A DNA stretch of 53,116 bases from Micrococcales bacterium (GTDB lineage Bacteria; Actinomycetota; Actinomycetes; Actinomycetales; Microbacteriaceae). The stretch lies in NCBI GenBank assembly GCA_947452985.1, contig CANGEU010000010.1:1-53116 (forward strand). The letters run 5' to 3'. Position 1 is the stretch's first letter. Each line of letters opens with the position of its first letter. Positions 33,614 to 41,647 of the stretch are shown here, piece after piece. The translations under genes were made by a program, and so were the position numbers. The notes under the pieces were generated by a model. The model ran no database searches and had not been told where the DNA came from. It was given only the letters and a program-made list of their open reading frames with translations.

Positions 33614-34263
33614 CAAAAACCTTTCAATAGAGAAGACGACGAAACAGTCAACACCCCTGAGGACCAAGTAATTCCCTCAAGAGAAGACACCACGCAATCC
33701 ACGGCAGCACCAACTACTCGAGGACCAATACCAACCACAACACCAACCCCAGCAGCACGAGCCGACTCCACCCCTGCCACGGCATCCTCAAACACAACAC
33801 ATTGAGAAGGCGACAACCCTAAACGCGAAGCTCCCAATAGATAAGGATCCGGAGCAGGCTTCCCAGCAGCCACATCATCGCCGCAAACAAACTCCAAGGG
33901 AACCGGTAACCCAGCCGCCCGAACCCTAGCCAACCCAAGTTCCCGATTCGCCGAAGTACAGATAGTCCAAGAACCAGCCGGCAAGGCAGAAAGCAAAGCC
34001 AAAGACCCAGGCAAAGGAACCGTGGTACCAGCAGTCTCTAGTTCCAAAGCATTGATGTAGTCATTAGCCTCATCAAACAACTCCAAAGGAGCCCACATGC
34101 GAACCATGTCTTCAGCACGAACCCCAGCAGTGCCCTGCGAATCCCAATCAAGCCCCGGCGAATAGACCGAACACCACTTAGTCCAGGCCTCGACCGCCGC
34201 TGGGTGCGAATCAACCAGCACGCCATCGTTGTCGAACAACAGCCCGGCTACTTGAAATTCCAT
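33613..34263 (-). CDS. HAD-superfamily sugar-phosphatase-like hydrolase
   Basis: HAD subfamily IA phosphatase, 216 residues. Motif I is Asp11-Asn-Asp13-Gly, the cap follows, motif II Thr-Ser in Ile-Cys-Thr-Ser-Ala-Asn, motif III Lys in Ala-Gly-Lys-Pro-Ala-Pro-Asp-Pro and motif IV Glu-Asp in Val-Phe-Glu-Asp-Ala. The pattern is closest to sugar- or glycerol-phosphate phosphatases. TAGTCT lies 6 nt before the ATG with no Shine-Dalgarno. The coding strand here is strongly G/T-rich (plus strand C/A-rich), unlike genes before 33 kb. Confidence 0.84.
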   Translation of the reverse strand: MEFQVAGLLFDNDGVLVDSHPAAVEAWTKWCSVYSPGLDWDSQGTAGVRAEDMVRMWAPLELFDEANDYINALELETAGTTVPLPGSLALLSALPAGSWTICTSANRELGLARVRAAGLPVPLEFVCGDDVAAGKPAPDPYLLGASRLGLSPSQCVVFEDAVAGVESARAAGVGVVVGIGPRVVGAAVDCVVSSLEGITWSSGVLTVSSSSLLKGF

Positions 34264-34269
34264 CTCTTA

Positions 34270-34275
34270 AGACTA
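34270..34275 (-). promoter_or_regulatory. -10 element for leaderless HAD gene
   Basis: Minus-strand TAGTCT, then 6 nt, then ATG. Confidence 0.5.
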
Positions 34276-34307
34276 ATGATTAAGAAAACAAACGATTGGG
34301 GGATCGA

Positions 34308-34577
34308 ATGAACAACGAACAATTAAACAAGCGCAGAAAAGTCAGTAATTGGCTTGTTTGGCTCTCGCCACTAATTGCATTCGCGCCAATCATCATTGGG
34401 GGTATTGGTAGCGCTCTAACTCCTGGCTGCAACGAGTCAAACTGCACCTGGGGAGTTATCCCGTGGTACATGTTTTTCACCATACCTCTTGGCGGGGTAT
34501 TACTTGCAGTCGGCACAGCCATAAAGCCAAACACCACTCAAGCGCCAGAGAACTTTCCCGACGAAAAACAACCCTAG
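34308..34577 (+). CDS. Hypothetical two-helix membrane protein
   Basis: Not recognised. 89 residues with two hydrophobic segments (about 17-38 and 51-74), Cys residues in the loop between them (Gly-Cys-Asn-Glu-Ser-Asn-Cys) and a hydrophilic tail. I chose ATG 34308 with GGGGGA 5 nt before it, rather than an upstream TTG. The convergent neighbour's stop overlaps as CTAG. That neighbour also has a short Cys-x(4)-Cys loop, so the two may be related in function, which is a guess. Confidence 0.6.
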   Translation: MNNEQLNKRRKVSNWLVWLSPLIAFAPIIIGGIGSALTPGCNESNCTWGVIPWYMFFTIPLGGVLLAVGTAIKPNTTQAPENFPDEKQP

Positions 34578-35566
34578 GCTGCGGCAACCTTATTGCGTGA
34601 AGTAATCGCCAGATACGTAGCAATCTCAACTAGAACCAACAGCAAGAACGCCGGAATCATCTGGTTGATCCACCAGTCACTGGATAGCGAAAGTAGCTGT
34701 GGGTTAGCGCAATTACCATCAACACACTGAGGGTAGGAAATTAGCGCACTGACTGCTGCTTGCCCAAAGGTGAACGACATGATCGAGACAACGCCTGCAA
34801 ACACAACCGACAGCACGTAGTTCAGAGTCACCGCCCCAGCAGCACCAACCACTCGCGGAGCACGAACCACTGGCTTAGCCGAACGAGCCTGAGCCGCAAA
34901 GCGAGTGCCCAAAACGATCGAAGCCCCAACTAGAACCATGATCAAAACCCAGGTCCAACCCTGAAGGTTCGTTCGCTGGGCGTCATAAACCGCAAGCCCG
35001 ATAATCACAGCAAGTGCAGTGCCAATAATTGGAAGCGCATAGCCGATTGCCAAAGCCTTCTGAGTGGCAGACATTCCAGGGGAAGAAGAATCAGCTCCCG
35101 GCGATGACTTACGGAACAACAAAGCCTGCAACAAAACGAAAACAATCAATCCAGCAACAATGATGATTGGCAAGTAGACACCCAAGAAACGGTCAAGGAT
35201 TGATGGCACAAGACCACCGAATACCCCGCTTTGGTTGAACGAACCAATAAAGGTAACGAAAGCAAAGATGACATCGAAGGCCAACGAGATCACAATCATC
35301 AACCCGGCGAAGCGATAGGTTGCCCGAACCACTGGCACCGCTTCACTCTTGTGGTGCTCAGCATCAATCAGCTTGAAACCCCAAAGCACCAGAAGCGAAG
35401 CAGCAGCCAAACCACCCAGCACCACATAAGTAGACAAGCGAACATTAGGAGCGGTCTTCCCTGTTGTGTAAGGAAGATCGATAAAGGCAGCGGCAATAGT
35501 TGCCAACCATGCCACAGTCAAAGCCACAAGTGGGAGTACGAGCCCCAAGCGCACATTCTTATTCAT
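34574..35566 (-). CDS. Hypothetical polytopic membrane protein
   Basis: Not recognised. 330 residues with about eight hydrophobic segments and a Cys-Val-Asp-Gly-Asn-Cys loop before the last helix. No catalytic motif is visible. TAGTCT lies 6 nt before the ATG and there is no Shine-Dalgarno. The divergent small membrane protein begins 45 bp away. Confidence 0.65.
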   Translation of the reverse strand: MNKNVRLGLVLPLVALTVAWLATIAAAFIDLPYTTGKTAPNVRLSTYVVLGGLAAASLLVLWGFKLIDAEHHKSEAVPVVRATYRFAGLMIVISLAFDVIFAFVTFIGSFNQSGVFGGLVPSILDRFLGVYLPIIIVAGLIVFVLLQALLFRKSSPGADSSSPGMSATQKALAIGYALPIIGTALAVIIGLAVYDAQRTNLQGWTWVLIMVLVGASIVLGTRFAAQARSAKPVVRAPRVVGAAGAVTLNYVLSVVFAGVVSIMSFTFGQAAVSALISYPQCVDGNCANPQLLSLSSDWWINQMIPAFLLLVLVEIATYLAITSRNKVAAA

Positions 35567-35572
35567 GATGTC

Positions 35573-35578
35573 AGACTA
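35573..35578 (-). promoter_or_regulatory. -10 element for leaderless membrane-protein gene
   Basis: Minus-strand TAGTCT followed by GACATC and the ATG. Confidence 0.5.
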
Positions 35579-35584
35579 CGCCTC

Positions 35585-35590
35585 TAAACT
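35585..35590 (+). promoter_or_regulatory. -10 element of the divergent 162-aa gene
   Basis: TAAACT 20 nt before the ATG at 35611, leaving room for a short leader with the GGGGGAAG ribosome site. Confidence 0.35.
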
Positions 35591-35610
35591 GGCATCCGCA
35601 GGGGGAAGAA

Positions 35611-36099
35611 ATGAACGAACAACAGGAACGCCAAAACTCTTTGACTAAGGCAATCATCGCCTTGGCTTACGCACCAGCAATTTTTGTTGCCCCGGCGATT
35701 GTTATCTTTTTTATCTTTTACTTTGGCAACCTTGACGTAACCAGTGAATCACCGCTCCAAGGCATTTTTTACTTGGCAGTAATCCTCATGTTCTGTGGTG
35801 TGCTGTTCGCCGGCATCAGCGCGTTCTATGCCCTAACAATCTTCTTCAGAATACCTAGGCTCAAATTCACTCGACCAGTCCCGCAGCGATCCTTCTGGGC
35901 TTTCGTGGCCATCGCCTCAACAATAGTTAACCTCTTAGGTCTCATCAGCAAAGGATTTCAGTCGAAATACTTCAGCCACTTCATGGGCATCGATGTTTTC
36001 TCTAACACCCTCATTTTCGCGTCACTAGGTTTCTACCTTTTCGCCCTGTTCAAAGTAATTAAAGAGAAGCCAAAGACCTCTGCCAAACTAGTTACATGA
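35611..36099 (+). CDS. Hypothetical four-helix membrane protein
   Basis: Not recognised. 162 residues with about four hydrophobic segments. GGGGGAAG lies directly before the ATG. The stop overlaps the start of the PfkB kinase (ATGA), so the two are translated together; no functional link is known. Confidence 0.62.
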   Translation: MNEQQERQNSLTKAIIALAYAPAIFVAPAIVIFFIFYFGNLDVTSESPLQGIFYLAVILMFCGVLFAGISAFYALTIFFRIPRLKFTRPVPQRSFWAFVAIASTIVNLLGLISKGFQSKYFSHFMGIDVFSNTLIFASLGFYLFALFKVIKEKPKTSAKLVT

Positions 36100-37034
36100 T
36101 CATCGTTATTGGCGAAGCACTTATCGACCTCATCCAGGATCGCTACAACCCAACCAGCTATAACGCCGTGGTTGGTGGCGCAAACGCCAACGTTGCCATC
36201 GCCCTTGCCCGCAGAGAAGCCAACCACACCTTCCTCGCCAGAATCTCCACCGACTCATTCGGCCAGCAGATCCGAGAAAAGCTAGTAAAGAACAACGTTC
36301 ACCTAGAACACGCAATAGAAACAGACAAACCTTCAACCCTCGCAGTTGTCTCAATCAACGCCCAAGGCTCCCCTAGCTACTCCTTCTATGTCAATGGCAC
36401 AGCCGACTGGGGCTGGACTAAGGAAGAGCTTCCCACACTAGAAGCAGAAGCCATCCAATTCGGCTGCCTAACCATGGCCATGGAACCAGGCAACCTGGTA
36501 ATCGAAGAATGGGCCAAAGCCCAAAGCCATAACACCACAATCTCCCACGACATCAACATGCGACCAGCCCTCGGCTTCGACCAGCAAAAAGAGAAGACAA
36601 GAGTAGAACGCGTCAACCAGTTCAGCCACATCATCAAAGCCTCCGACGAAGACCTCGAATGGCTCGACCCATCAAGAACCCCCGACGAAACAGCAAAAGA
36701 GTGGTCTAAGAACAAACTCGTTCTAATTACAAAGGGCTCTGAAGGGGTCGACGTCTATAAAGACGGAACAAAGCTATTCAACGTCCCATCCAGAAAGATC
36801 AACGTTGTCGACACCGTAGGAGCCGGCGACACCTTCACCGCCAACCTCTTAGGCCTTCTCCAAGAGAACAACCACCTCGGAGAAAACCCAACCCACAAGC
36901 TCATGAACATCAAAGACGACGACCTCCACACCTTCGTCCACATCGCAGGCGTCGCCGCATCAATCAACTGTGAACGCGCAGGGGCAGAGCCTCCGACGAA
37001 GGCTGAACTAAACGAAGTGTTAAAAAGCCTTTAG
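36096..37034 (+). CDS. PfkB-family carbohydrate kinase (fructokinase-like)
   Basis: Ribokinase-fold sugar kinase of 312 residues. It shows Gly-Glu-Ala-Leu-Ile-Asp-Leu at the start, Val-Gly-Gly-Ala-Asn-Ala-Asn-Val-Ala in signature 1, Asp-Ile-Asn-Met-Arg-Pro, and signature 2 Asp-Thr-Val-Gly-Ala-Gly-Asp-Thr-Phe with the catalytic Asp near 245. Fructose or a related sugar is the likely substrate, though no sugar transporter is adjacent. The plus strand here is markedly C/A-rich, including third positions. Confidence 0.88.
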   Translation: MIIVIGEALIDLIQDRYNPTSYNAVVGGANANVAIALARREANHTFLARISTDSFGQQIREKLVKNNVHLEHAIETDKPSTLAVVSINAQGSPSYSFYVNGTADWGWTKEELPTLEAEAIQFGCLTMAMEPGNLVIEEWAKAQSHNTTISHDINMRPALGFDQQKEKTRVERVNQFSHIIKASDEDLEWLDPSRTPDETAKEWSKNKLVLITKGSEGVDVYKDGTKLFNVPSRKINVVDTVGAGDTFTANLLGLLQENNHLGENPTHKLMNIKDDDLHTFVHIAGVAASINCERAGAEPPTKAELNEVLKSL

Positions 37035-37543
37035 TAACCGACGATAGTTACTGATTGAAGTGGTAACTGCAATCTCGATGACGCATAGAGCGTTTCCATG
37101 AAGTTGATTACCGCGTCGAAGTCTTTCTTACCAAGGTAAAGATTTCTCACAGCGATAACTAAATGGCGGGCTTCCTGCATGGCGCAAGCCTGGAATAGGT
37201 CCTTCAAGAACTGGTAGTTAGCGACAGCGCGACCTGCTTCAACTTCCATAACAATGCCTTCTTCGCGATGGAATGCATCGGCATCGAAGGTTTTGGTGGT
37301 TTGACCGTTCAGTCCATAAAGTACCGCAACTTTGATTTTCTGATCGGCGGCTTTTCCCTTTTCAACTTCAAAACCTAGATTTACTAATTCTTCTCGAAGG
37401 ACCGCTAGAACATCATTGCTCTTGAGATCTGTCTGCTTATGCGAATCAATTATTGAGTCATTTGCCGTAAAAACACTTATTGCATTCAGAACACCGACAG
37501 GCGTTGCCATGGACTTTGGAAAAGTTTGAAAGTTAATCCCCAT
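37031..37543 (-). CDS. Hypothetical protein, possible PD-(D/E)XK-like nuclease fold
   Basis: Not recognised by name. 170 residues, soluble. The middle reads Phe-Asp-Ala-Asp-Ala-Phe, then after about seven residues Val-Met-Glu-Val-Glu-Ala-Gly-Arg-Ala, then a helix and Leu-Val-Ile-Ala-Val. An Asp followed by Glu-x-Glu on a beta strand is how BamHI-type PD-(D/E)XK enzymes place their metal ligands, so a restriction-nuclease fold is possible. It lies head to head with the cytosine methyltransferase, with TAAGCT 6 nt before its ATG and TAACCT 6 nt before the methyltransferase GTG. It could also be an unrelated resident gene. Confidence 0.5.
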   Translation of the reverse strand: MGINFQTFPKSMATPVGVLNAISVFTANDSIIDSHKQTDLKSNDVLAVLREELVNLGFEVEKGKAADQKIKVAVLYGLNGQTTKTFDADAFHREEGIVMEVEAGRAVANYQFLKDLFQACAMQEARHLVIAVRNLYLGKKDFDAVINFMETLYASSRLQLPLQSVTIVGY

Positions 37544-37549
37544 CTCTGC

Positions 37550-37555
37550 AGCTTA
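37550..37555 (-). promoter_or_regulatory. -10 element for leaderless 170-aa gene
   Basis: Minus-strand TAAGCT followed by 6 nt and the ATG at 37543. Confidence 0.45.
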
Positions 37556-37632
37556 CTAAAGCTGAAGCGAACCATGCCGCCCTAGAAGCCATGAATAATG
37601 AGCGTTATTAGCTATTTTGGCATTCAACCTGG

Positions 37633-37638
37633 TAACCT
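37633..37638 (+). promoter_or_regulatory. -10 element for leaderless methyltransferase gene
   Basis: TAACCT followed by 6 nt and the GTG at 37645; no Shine-Dalgarno is present. Confidence 0.5.
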
Positions 37639-37644
37639 GGACGA

Positions 37645-38637
37645 GTGGGAAAATCATTCAAATTCATTGACTTGTGCGCCGGTATAGGTGGCCTCCGAAT
37701 CCCTTTTGACGAACTCGGCGGTGAATGCGTTTTTACATCTGAGATCAACAAGGCGGCTCGTCAGACTTACTCGATGAATTTTCTTGATGGCGCCAAGGAC
37801 TCTCTCGAAGCGGAATCTCGAATCAACACAGATGTTGTAGAAATCGGCAGCGACCGGCCAAAAGATGTCCCAGAACACGACTTGGTAGTGGCCGGATTTC
37901 CATGCCAGCCATTTTCACATGCTGGCAAAAAATTGGGATTTGAAGATACGAGAGGGACGCTATTCTTCTCGATAGCCAACATCATTGCCACGAAGAGACC
38001 CCGTGTGGTTCTTTTAGAAAACGTGAGAGGCCTCAAAACAAACGACGGTGGAAACACTCTTCGCCGAATACTGGAAGTACTAAGAAACCCCGCAGAGGGT
38101 CTTGAGTATTACGTGCCCGAACCTAAAATTCTTTGCGCCAGGGATTTTGGCCTAGCTCAAAATCGAAATCGAATCTTTATTGTCGCAATTCGCAAAGACA
38201 TCCCCGGTGCCGAAAATTTCGAATACCCTGAACCGACCCACAAGCGAGATGAAGTCTGGCTCAAGGATTTCTTGCTGCCAAATCCCGACAAGAAGTTGAC
38301 TATAAGTCAACGGCTTTGGGATGGGCACATTAAAAGAAAGGTCGCTAACACAAAGGCTGGCAAAGGATTTGGCTTTCAAAAATTTGATCCCGAAAAAGAC
38401 CATTATGTGGCGACAATTTCCGCACGATATTACAAAGATGGCTCTGAAGCCCTAATTGAACAACCAGGGAAACCTACGCCTAGAAAATTAGACCCTGAAG
38501 AAATAAAGTTTCTTCAAGGCTTTCCAGCTCACTTCCAACTCAATAGCTCCTCTGTTGAGGCCTACCGACAGCTTGGTAATGCTGTTCCGGTCTCCGTTAT
38601 TAGGGCAATCGCAAAAAAGTTAGAGCCTTTCCTCTAG
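37645..38637 (+). CDS. DNA (cytosine-5) methyltransferase
   Basis: C5-cytosine methyltransferase, 330 residues, complete. Motif I Phe-Ile-Asp-Leu-Cys-Ala-Gly-Ile-Gly-Gly (7-16) binds S-adenosylmethionine; motif IV Gly-Phe-Pro-Cys-Gln-Pro-Phe-Ser carries the catalytic Cys88; motif VI Glu-Asn-Val; motif VIII Gln-Asn-Arg-Asn-Arg near 172; the target recognition region lies between; motif X Gln-Leu-Gly-Asn-Ala-Val-Pro near 309. The start is GTG. It is convergent with the AIPR gene, the stops interlocking as CTAG, so it is not in the same transcript as the four defence genes but is probably their modification partner. GC content is lower than in flanking genes. The recognition sequence cannot be predicted. 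Confidence 0.94.
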   Translation: MGKSFKFIDLCAGIGGLRIPFDELGGECVFTSEINKAARQTYSMNFLDGAKDSLEAESRINTDVVEIGSDRPKDVPEHDLVVAGFPCQPFSHAGKKLGFEDTRGTLFFSIANIIATKRPRVVLLENVRGLKTNDGGNTLRRILEVLRNPAEGLEYYVPEPKILCARDFGLAQNRNRIFIVAIRKDIPGAENFEYPEPTHKRDEVWLKDFLLPNPDKKLTISQRLWDGHIKRKVANTKAGKGFGFQKFDPEKDHYVATISARYYKDGSEALIEQPGKPTPRKLDPEEIKFLQGFPAHFQLNSSSVEAYRQLGNAVPVSVIRAIAKKLEPFL

Positions 38638-40715
38638 ACAGAAAAATCTGGAAGGCTCACACCTTCCGCCTTTGCACGAGTGAGTAGCTCATAAATTACT
38701 TCATATTCTCGGTCACTACTTAGTGCTCCTTGACTCAGGAGCTTCTTTAGGACTGAACTTTCTCTCGGGCTAATGCGGAGATTGCCAGGTTGAGTTGCCA
38801 TCAAATCTTTCAAATAACTCGAATCCAGGCTCACTACATATGTCATTTTTTGAGCCAAATTGACCATTGACCCGGCCACGCGATCTTGTCGAACTTCCTC
38901 ACGTTCTTGTTCCTTGTCGAGAGGTTGAATTTCAGGTATCGCCTCCCACGAAAGCAAAATAGTTTTTTCTTTTGCCTGTTTCCAGCAATTTTGATCTTTT
39001 GCCCACTCGGTCACATTTTCCTTTGGGCGTCTCGGATCGGTGAGTTGGTCAAGCATGACCTTTGCAATCCCTAGGAGAGAATTCAAAAGCTCGTCTGACA
39101 AGAATTGGTTCTTCCAAACAAGTTCCCAATCCAAGGAAAGCTTTCGTGACTCAAGTTCGGCACTTAATCTAGCGAGTGCATAAGTGACAATATTCGCTGC
39201 ATAACCCCCGTACCATTCAGCTTTCATTACCCGCTTGTGAAGTTCTTTAAAGAGAATGGCCTGGCAAATTGATTGCTTGAAAAACCGTTCACCATACTTC
39301 AATTCATTTGATGCATAACTTTCAGCAATTTGATTTGCAAATGCCAGAAAGTTTTTTTGAGCTCCATCGCTGACTTTATGGGGTAGCTGATTCCAAGAAT
39401 TATGAAACTTAGCTAAGTCGGTTTTTGTCAAAACTTGAGCTTTTGGATACTTTAAATCGAATTGCTTGACGTTAGAACTTCTCGACCGTTCATTGGCATA
39501 GGACCCTCGGGCTCTTTCGTAGAACCAATAAGTAGAAATTTGGCTCCCGCCCCTAGGGTTTGCAGCAATACGTTTCGAAAGTTCCTCAAACTTACGGTGG
39601 AAACTACTATTTGAGAAGAAGTCTGCTTCACTGACCTTGTTTTGACTATTTGAATACCGTGCAATCTGAGGCACCATTTCATCAGCTGCTTCTGGTTTGA
39701 CTACGAGAAGTTTCATCTGAACATTAGCTTTTTTCAGATTTGATGAGTCCTTTTCTCTCTTTAGGAAGTCATGCATCGAAGCGGTTGTTTGGCCGCCATT
39801 TACTATCTGCAGATCGGATATTTGCGAAATAAAGGCCACAGAGCCTTCAGACGCAAAAGTTACAGAAGTCGCTGTTGCTGTAATTCCGTTATTGAAAGCC
39901 AAGAACTTTTCTGGCACGTTTAGCAAACTTAATCGAATGCCTTTATTTACTGCACCTCTGGCACTCAAGAAGCTGCGGACATTGCCCTCAAGAAGTCGAG
40001 ACCCATACTTATCGAAAATAGCCGCCAACACGTCACCACGGATAATAGCCATATAAGAACCCAAGAGTTCAGAAGTTTTAGAAGAAGTTGGCAAAGCAGG
40101 TATTCCCCCTGGGTACCACTCGGTGAAGTCGATGGCAATTTCTTCTCGCCCTTGTGCAGAAGCGTATGCATCAAAAAATCTATTCAAATCCCAGACTGTG
40201 TAAACGACTGGCTTTTTGTCCAAATCTTCGGCTTCAAGTTGCTTTACTCTATTCGACAGAGTTCGGTTGGTTGCCAAATAAAAACGGAATTTATTTACTG
40301 CACCTCGATTTTCTAATAGAAGTTGGCCCGCAGCGACACTTTCCTCGTGCTTGGGGAAATTTCTAAACTCATTTAGGTCAAGGCAATTTTCAATGAATGC
40401 TCGCAATTGTCCGAAAAGTGACTCGATTTCTGTACGAGTTATGGTGGATTCATTATCTACATCGTTGAAGTCGGAGATAACTGCTACATAGGTTCCGTCA
40501 ACTTGGTCGAACCCAAAAGCATCAATCGCGAGTTTTTTCCTGTTTCTTGCGGTGCCTTGGAAAGGAGCTTGTACTAAATCAGAAAGTTCATTTGCCTCGG
40601 AAAGTCTTTCAAGCGCCCACGAAGTGAAGGCATCTCGTGGATACTCACCAAGGCCTACGCTTGCTGATCTGACATCGATAAGCATCGACTCATAAAAGTC
40701 AGTTGTCTCACTCAT
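38634..40715 (-). CDS. AIPR-family phage-defence protein
   Basis: Protein of 693 residues of the AIPR family (abortive infection phage resistance, Pfam PF10592). The hallmark region is Leu-Ala-Phe-Asn-Asn-Gly-Ile-Thr-Ala-Thr-Ala near 275 and Ile-Val-Asn-Gly-Gly-Gln-Thr-Thr near 305, followed by a domain with Ala-Arg-Tyr-Ser-Asn-Ser-Gln-Asn-Lys-Val. The biochemical role is not settled. It is the last gene of the ATPase-Z1-DUF4420-AIPR operon; its ATG overlaps the upstream stop by 8 nt. Codons are AT-rich relative to the host, as in the rest of the island. Confidence 0.88.
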   Translation of the reverse strand: MSETTDFYESMLIDVRSASVGLGEYPRDAFTSWALERLSEANELSDLVQAPFQGTARNRKKLAIDAFGFDQVDGTYVAVISDFNDVDNESTITRTEIESLFGQLRAFIENCLDLNEFRNFPKHEESVAAGQLLLENRGAVNKFRFYLATNRTLSNRVKQLEAEDLDKKPVVYTVWDLNRFFDAYASAQGREEIAIDFTEWYPGGIPALPTSSKTSELLGSYMAIIRGDVLAAIFDKYGSRLLEGNVRSFLSARGAVNKGIRLSLLNVPEKFLAFNNGITATATSVTFASEGSVAFISQISDLQIVNGGQTTASMHDFLKREKDSSNLKKANVQMKLLVVKPEAADEMVPQIARYSNSQNKVSEADFFSNSSFHRKFEELSKRIAANPRGGSQISTYWFYERARGSYANERSRSSNVKQFDLKYPKAQVLTKTDLAKFHNSWNQLPHKVSDGAQKNFLAFANQIAESYASNELKYGERFFKQSICQAILFKELHKRVMKAEWYGGYAANIVTYALARLSAELESRKLSLDWELVWKNQFLSDELLNSLLGIAKVMLDQLTDPRRPKENVTEWAKDQNCWKQAKEKTILLSWEAIPEIQPLDKEQEREEVRQDRVAGSMVNLAQKMTYVVSLDSSYLKDLMATQPGNLRISPRESSVLKKLLSQGALSSDREYEVIYELLTRAKAEGVSLPDFSV

Positions 40716-41646
40716 TTTCGACCGCGTAAGGTTTGATCGCGTGTAGTGCTAGGGAATATGACACTTTGCCTATACCTGGTGGCAAATCGCCAACTTTTAT
40801 TGACGGGAAACCATCTTGTTTAACATCAAAAATCGATAAATCAAGTTTCAAAAATTTTATTGTGGCACAAAGTGGCTCATCTAAGCTGAAGCCTAATCCC
40901 GAAACTAAATCGAGAAATTTTGATTTTGTGTCGCCATTGAATTGGCTTGAAATGCTGGTAACAAGCTCACTCAAAGTGGTTCCAGGCCCATTATCGGAGT
41001 CTGCGATTTTATAGATTCTGAGAGTAAAGTCACCGTCAAACGTGAGCTGGTGCTCTGAAGAGATTTTTACTTCAATTCCATCGGAATGGACAGATTTCAC
41101 CTCTACAGCTTCGTTGCCGAAGACGAAATCTTGATGTCCACCCAACGGGCCACGCCAGCAATTCACCGCCTCGTTTTGACCAAATTTTGGAATTGCATAA
41201 TCCTTCAAAGTGAGTAATTCTGCAAAAAGACCCCTTGCAGATTCCACTGACATCTTTGCAGCTGGCTGGAAGAATTTTGCCCAGGTTAAATACGCGGTCG
41301 CCTGCGCATTGATGGCGTCTTTCTCAGTTAGGCAAGCTAGGGTGGCCTCGTACATGTCCGCACTAAGTGTTAGAAATTCTCTCTGAAACTTGTCATCCGT
41401 CAGTTCAAATATTTGAACGTGCTTGCCATCCGGCCTTTGAGAATTAGAAATTCTGATGACACGAGTGCCCGAGAGCAGTTTTGAGGATTCTTGGGATATG
41501 CATAGAAATTGCAAGTTTCCCGAAGTGCCAATTCCACAGTATTGAGCGAGCTTACTTGAAGGATCGACTCGGATGTACTCTCCAGGGTTGGCAGCACTCC
41601 TGATTTCATTCCACTTTGTTATTAGTAAACCTTCGTGCTGTGACAC
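40708..41646 (-). CDS. DUF4420 PD-(D/E)XK-motif protein, putative nuclease
   Basis: Protein of 312 residues matching DUF4420, annotated as PD-(D/E)XK-motif proteins. The core is Trp-Arg-Gly-Pro-Leu-Gly-Gly-His-Gln-Asp-Phe-Val-Phe near 165, then Val-Glu-Val-Lys-Ser near 182: Asp and Glu-x-Lys are the expected metal ligands, so this is the probable DNA-cutting subunit. I use GTG 41644-41646, which has GGAGG six nt upstream inside the end of the Z1 gene and begins one base after its stop; the longer open frame has no such site. Its end overlaps the AIPR start. Confidence 0.84.
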   Translation of the reverse strand: MSQHEGLLITKWNEIRSAANPGEYIRVDPSSKLAQYCGIGTSGNLQFLCISQESSKLLSGTRVIRISNSQRPDGKHVQIFELTDDKFQREFLTLSADMYEATLACLTEKDAINAQATAYLTWAKFFQPAAKMSVESARGLFAELLTLKDYAIPKFGQNEAVNCWRGPLGGHQDFVFGNEAVEVKSVHSDGIEVKISSEHQLTFDGDFTLRIYKIADSDNGPGTTLSELVTSISSQFNGDTKSKFLDLVSGLGFSLDEPLCATIKFLKLDLSIFDVKQDGFPSIKVGDLPPGIGKVSYSLALHAIKPYAVENE

Positions 41647-41647
41647 C

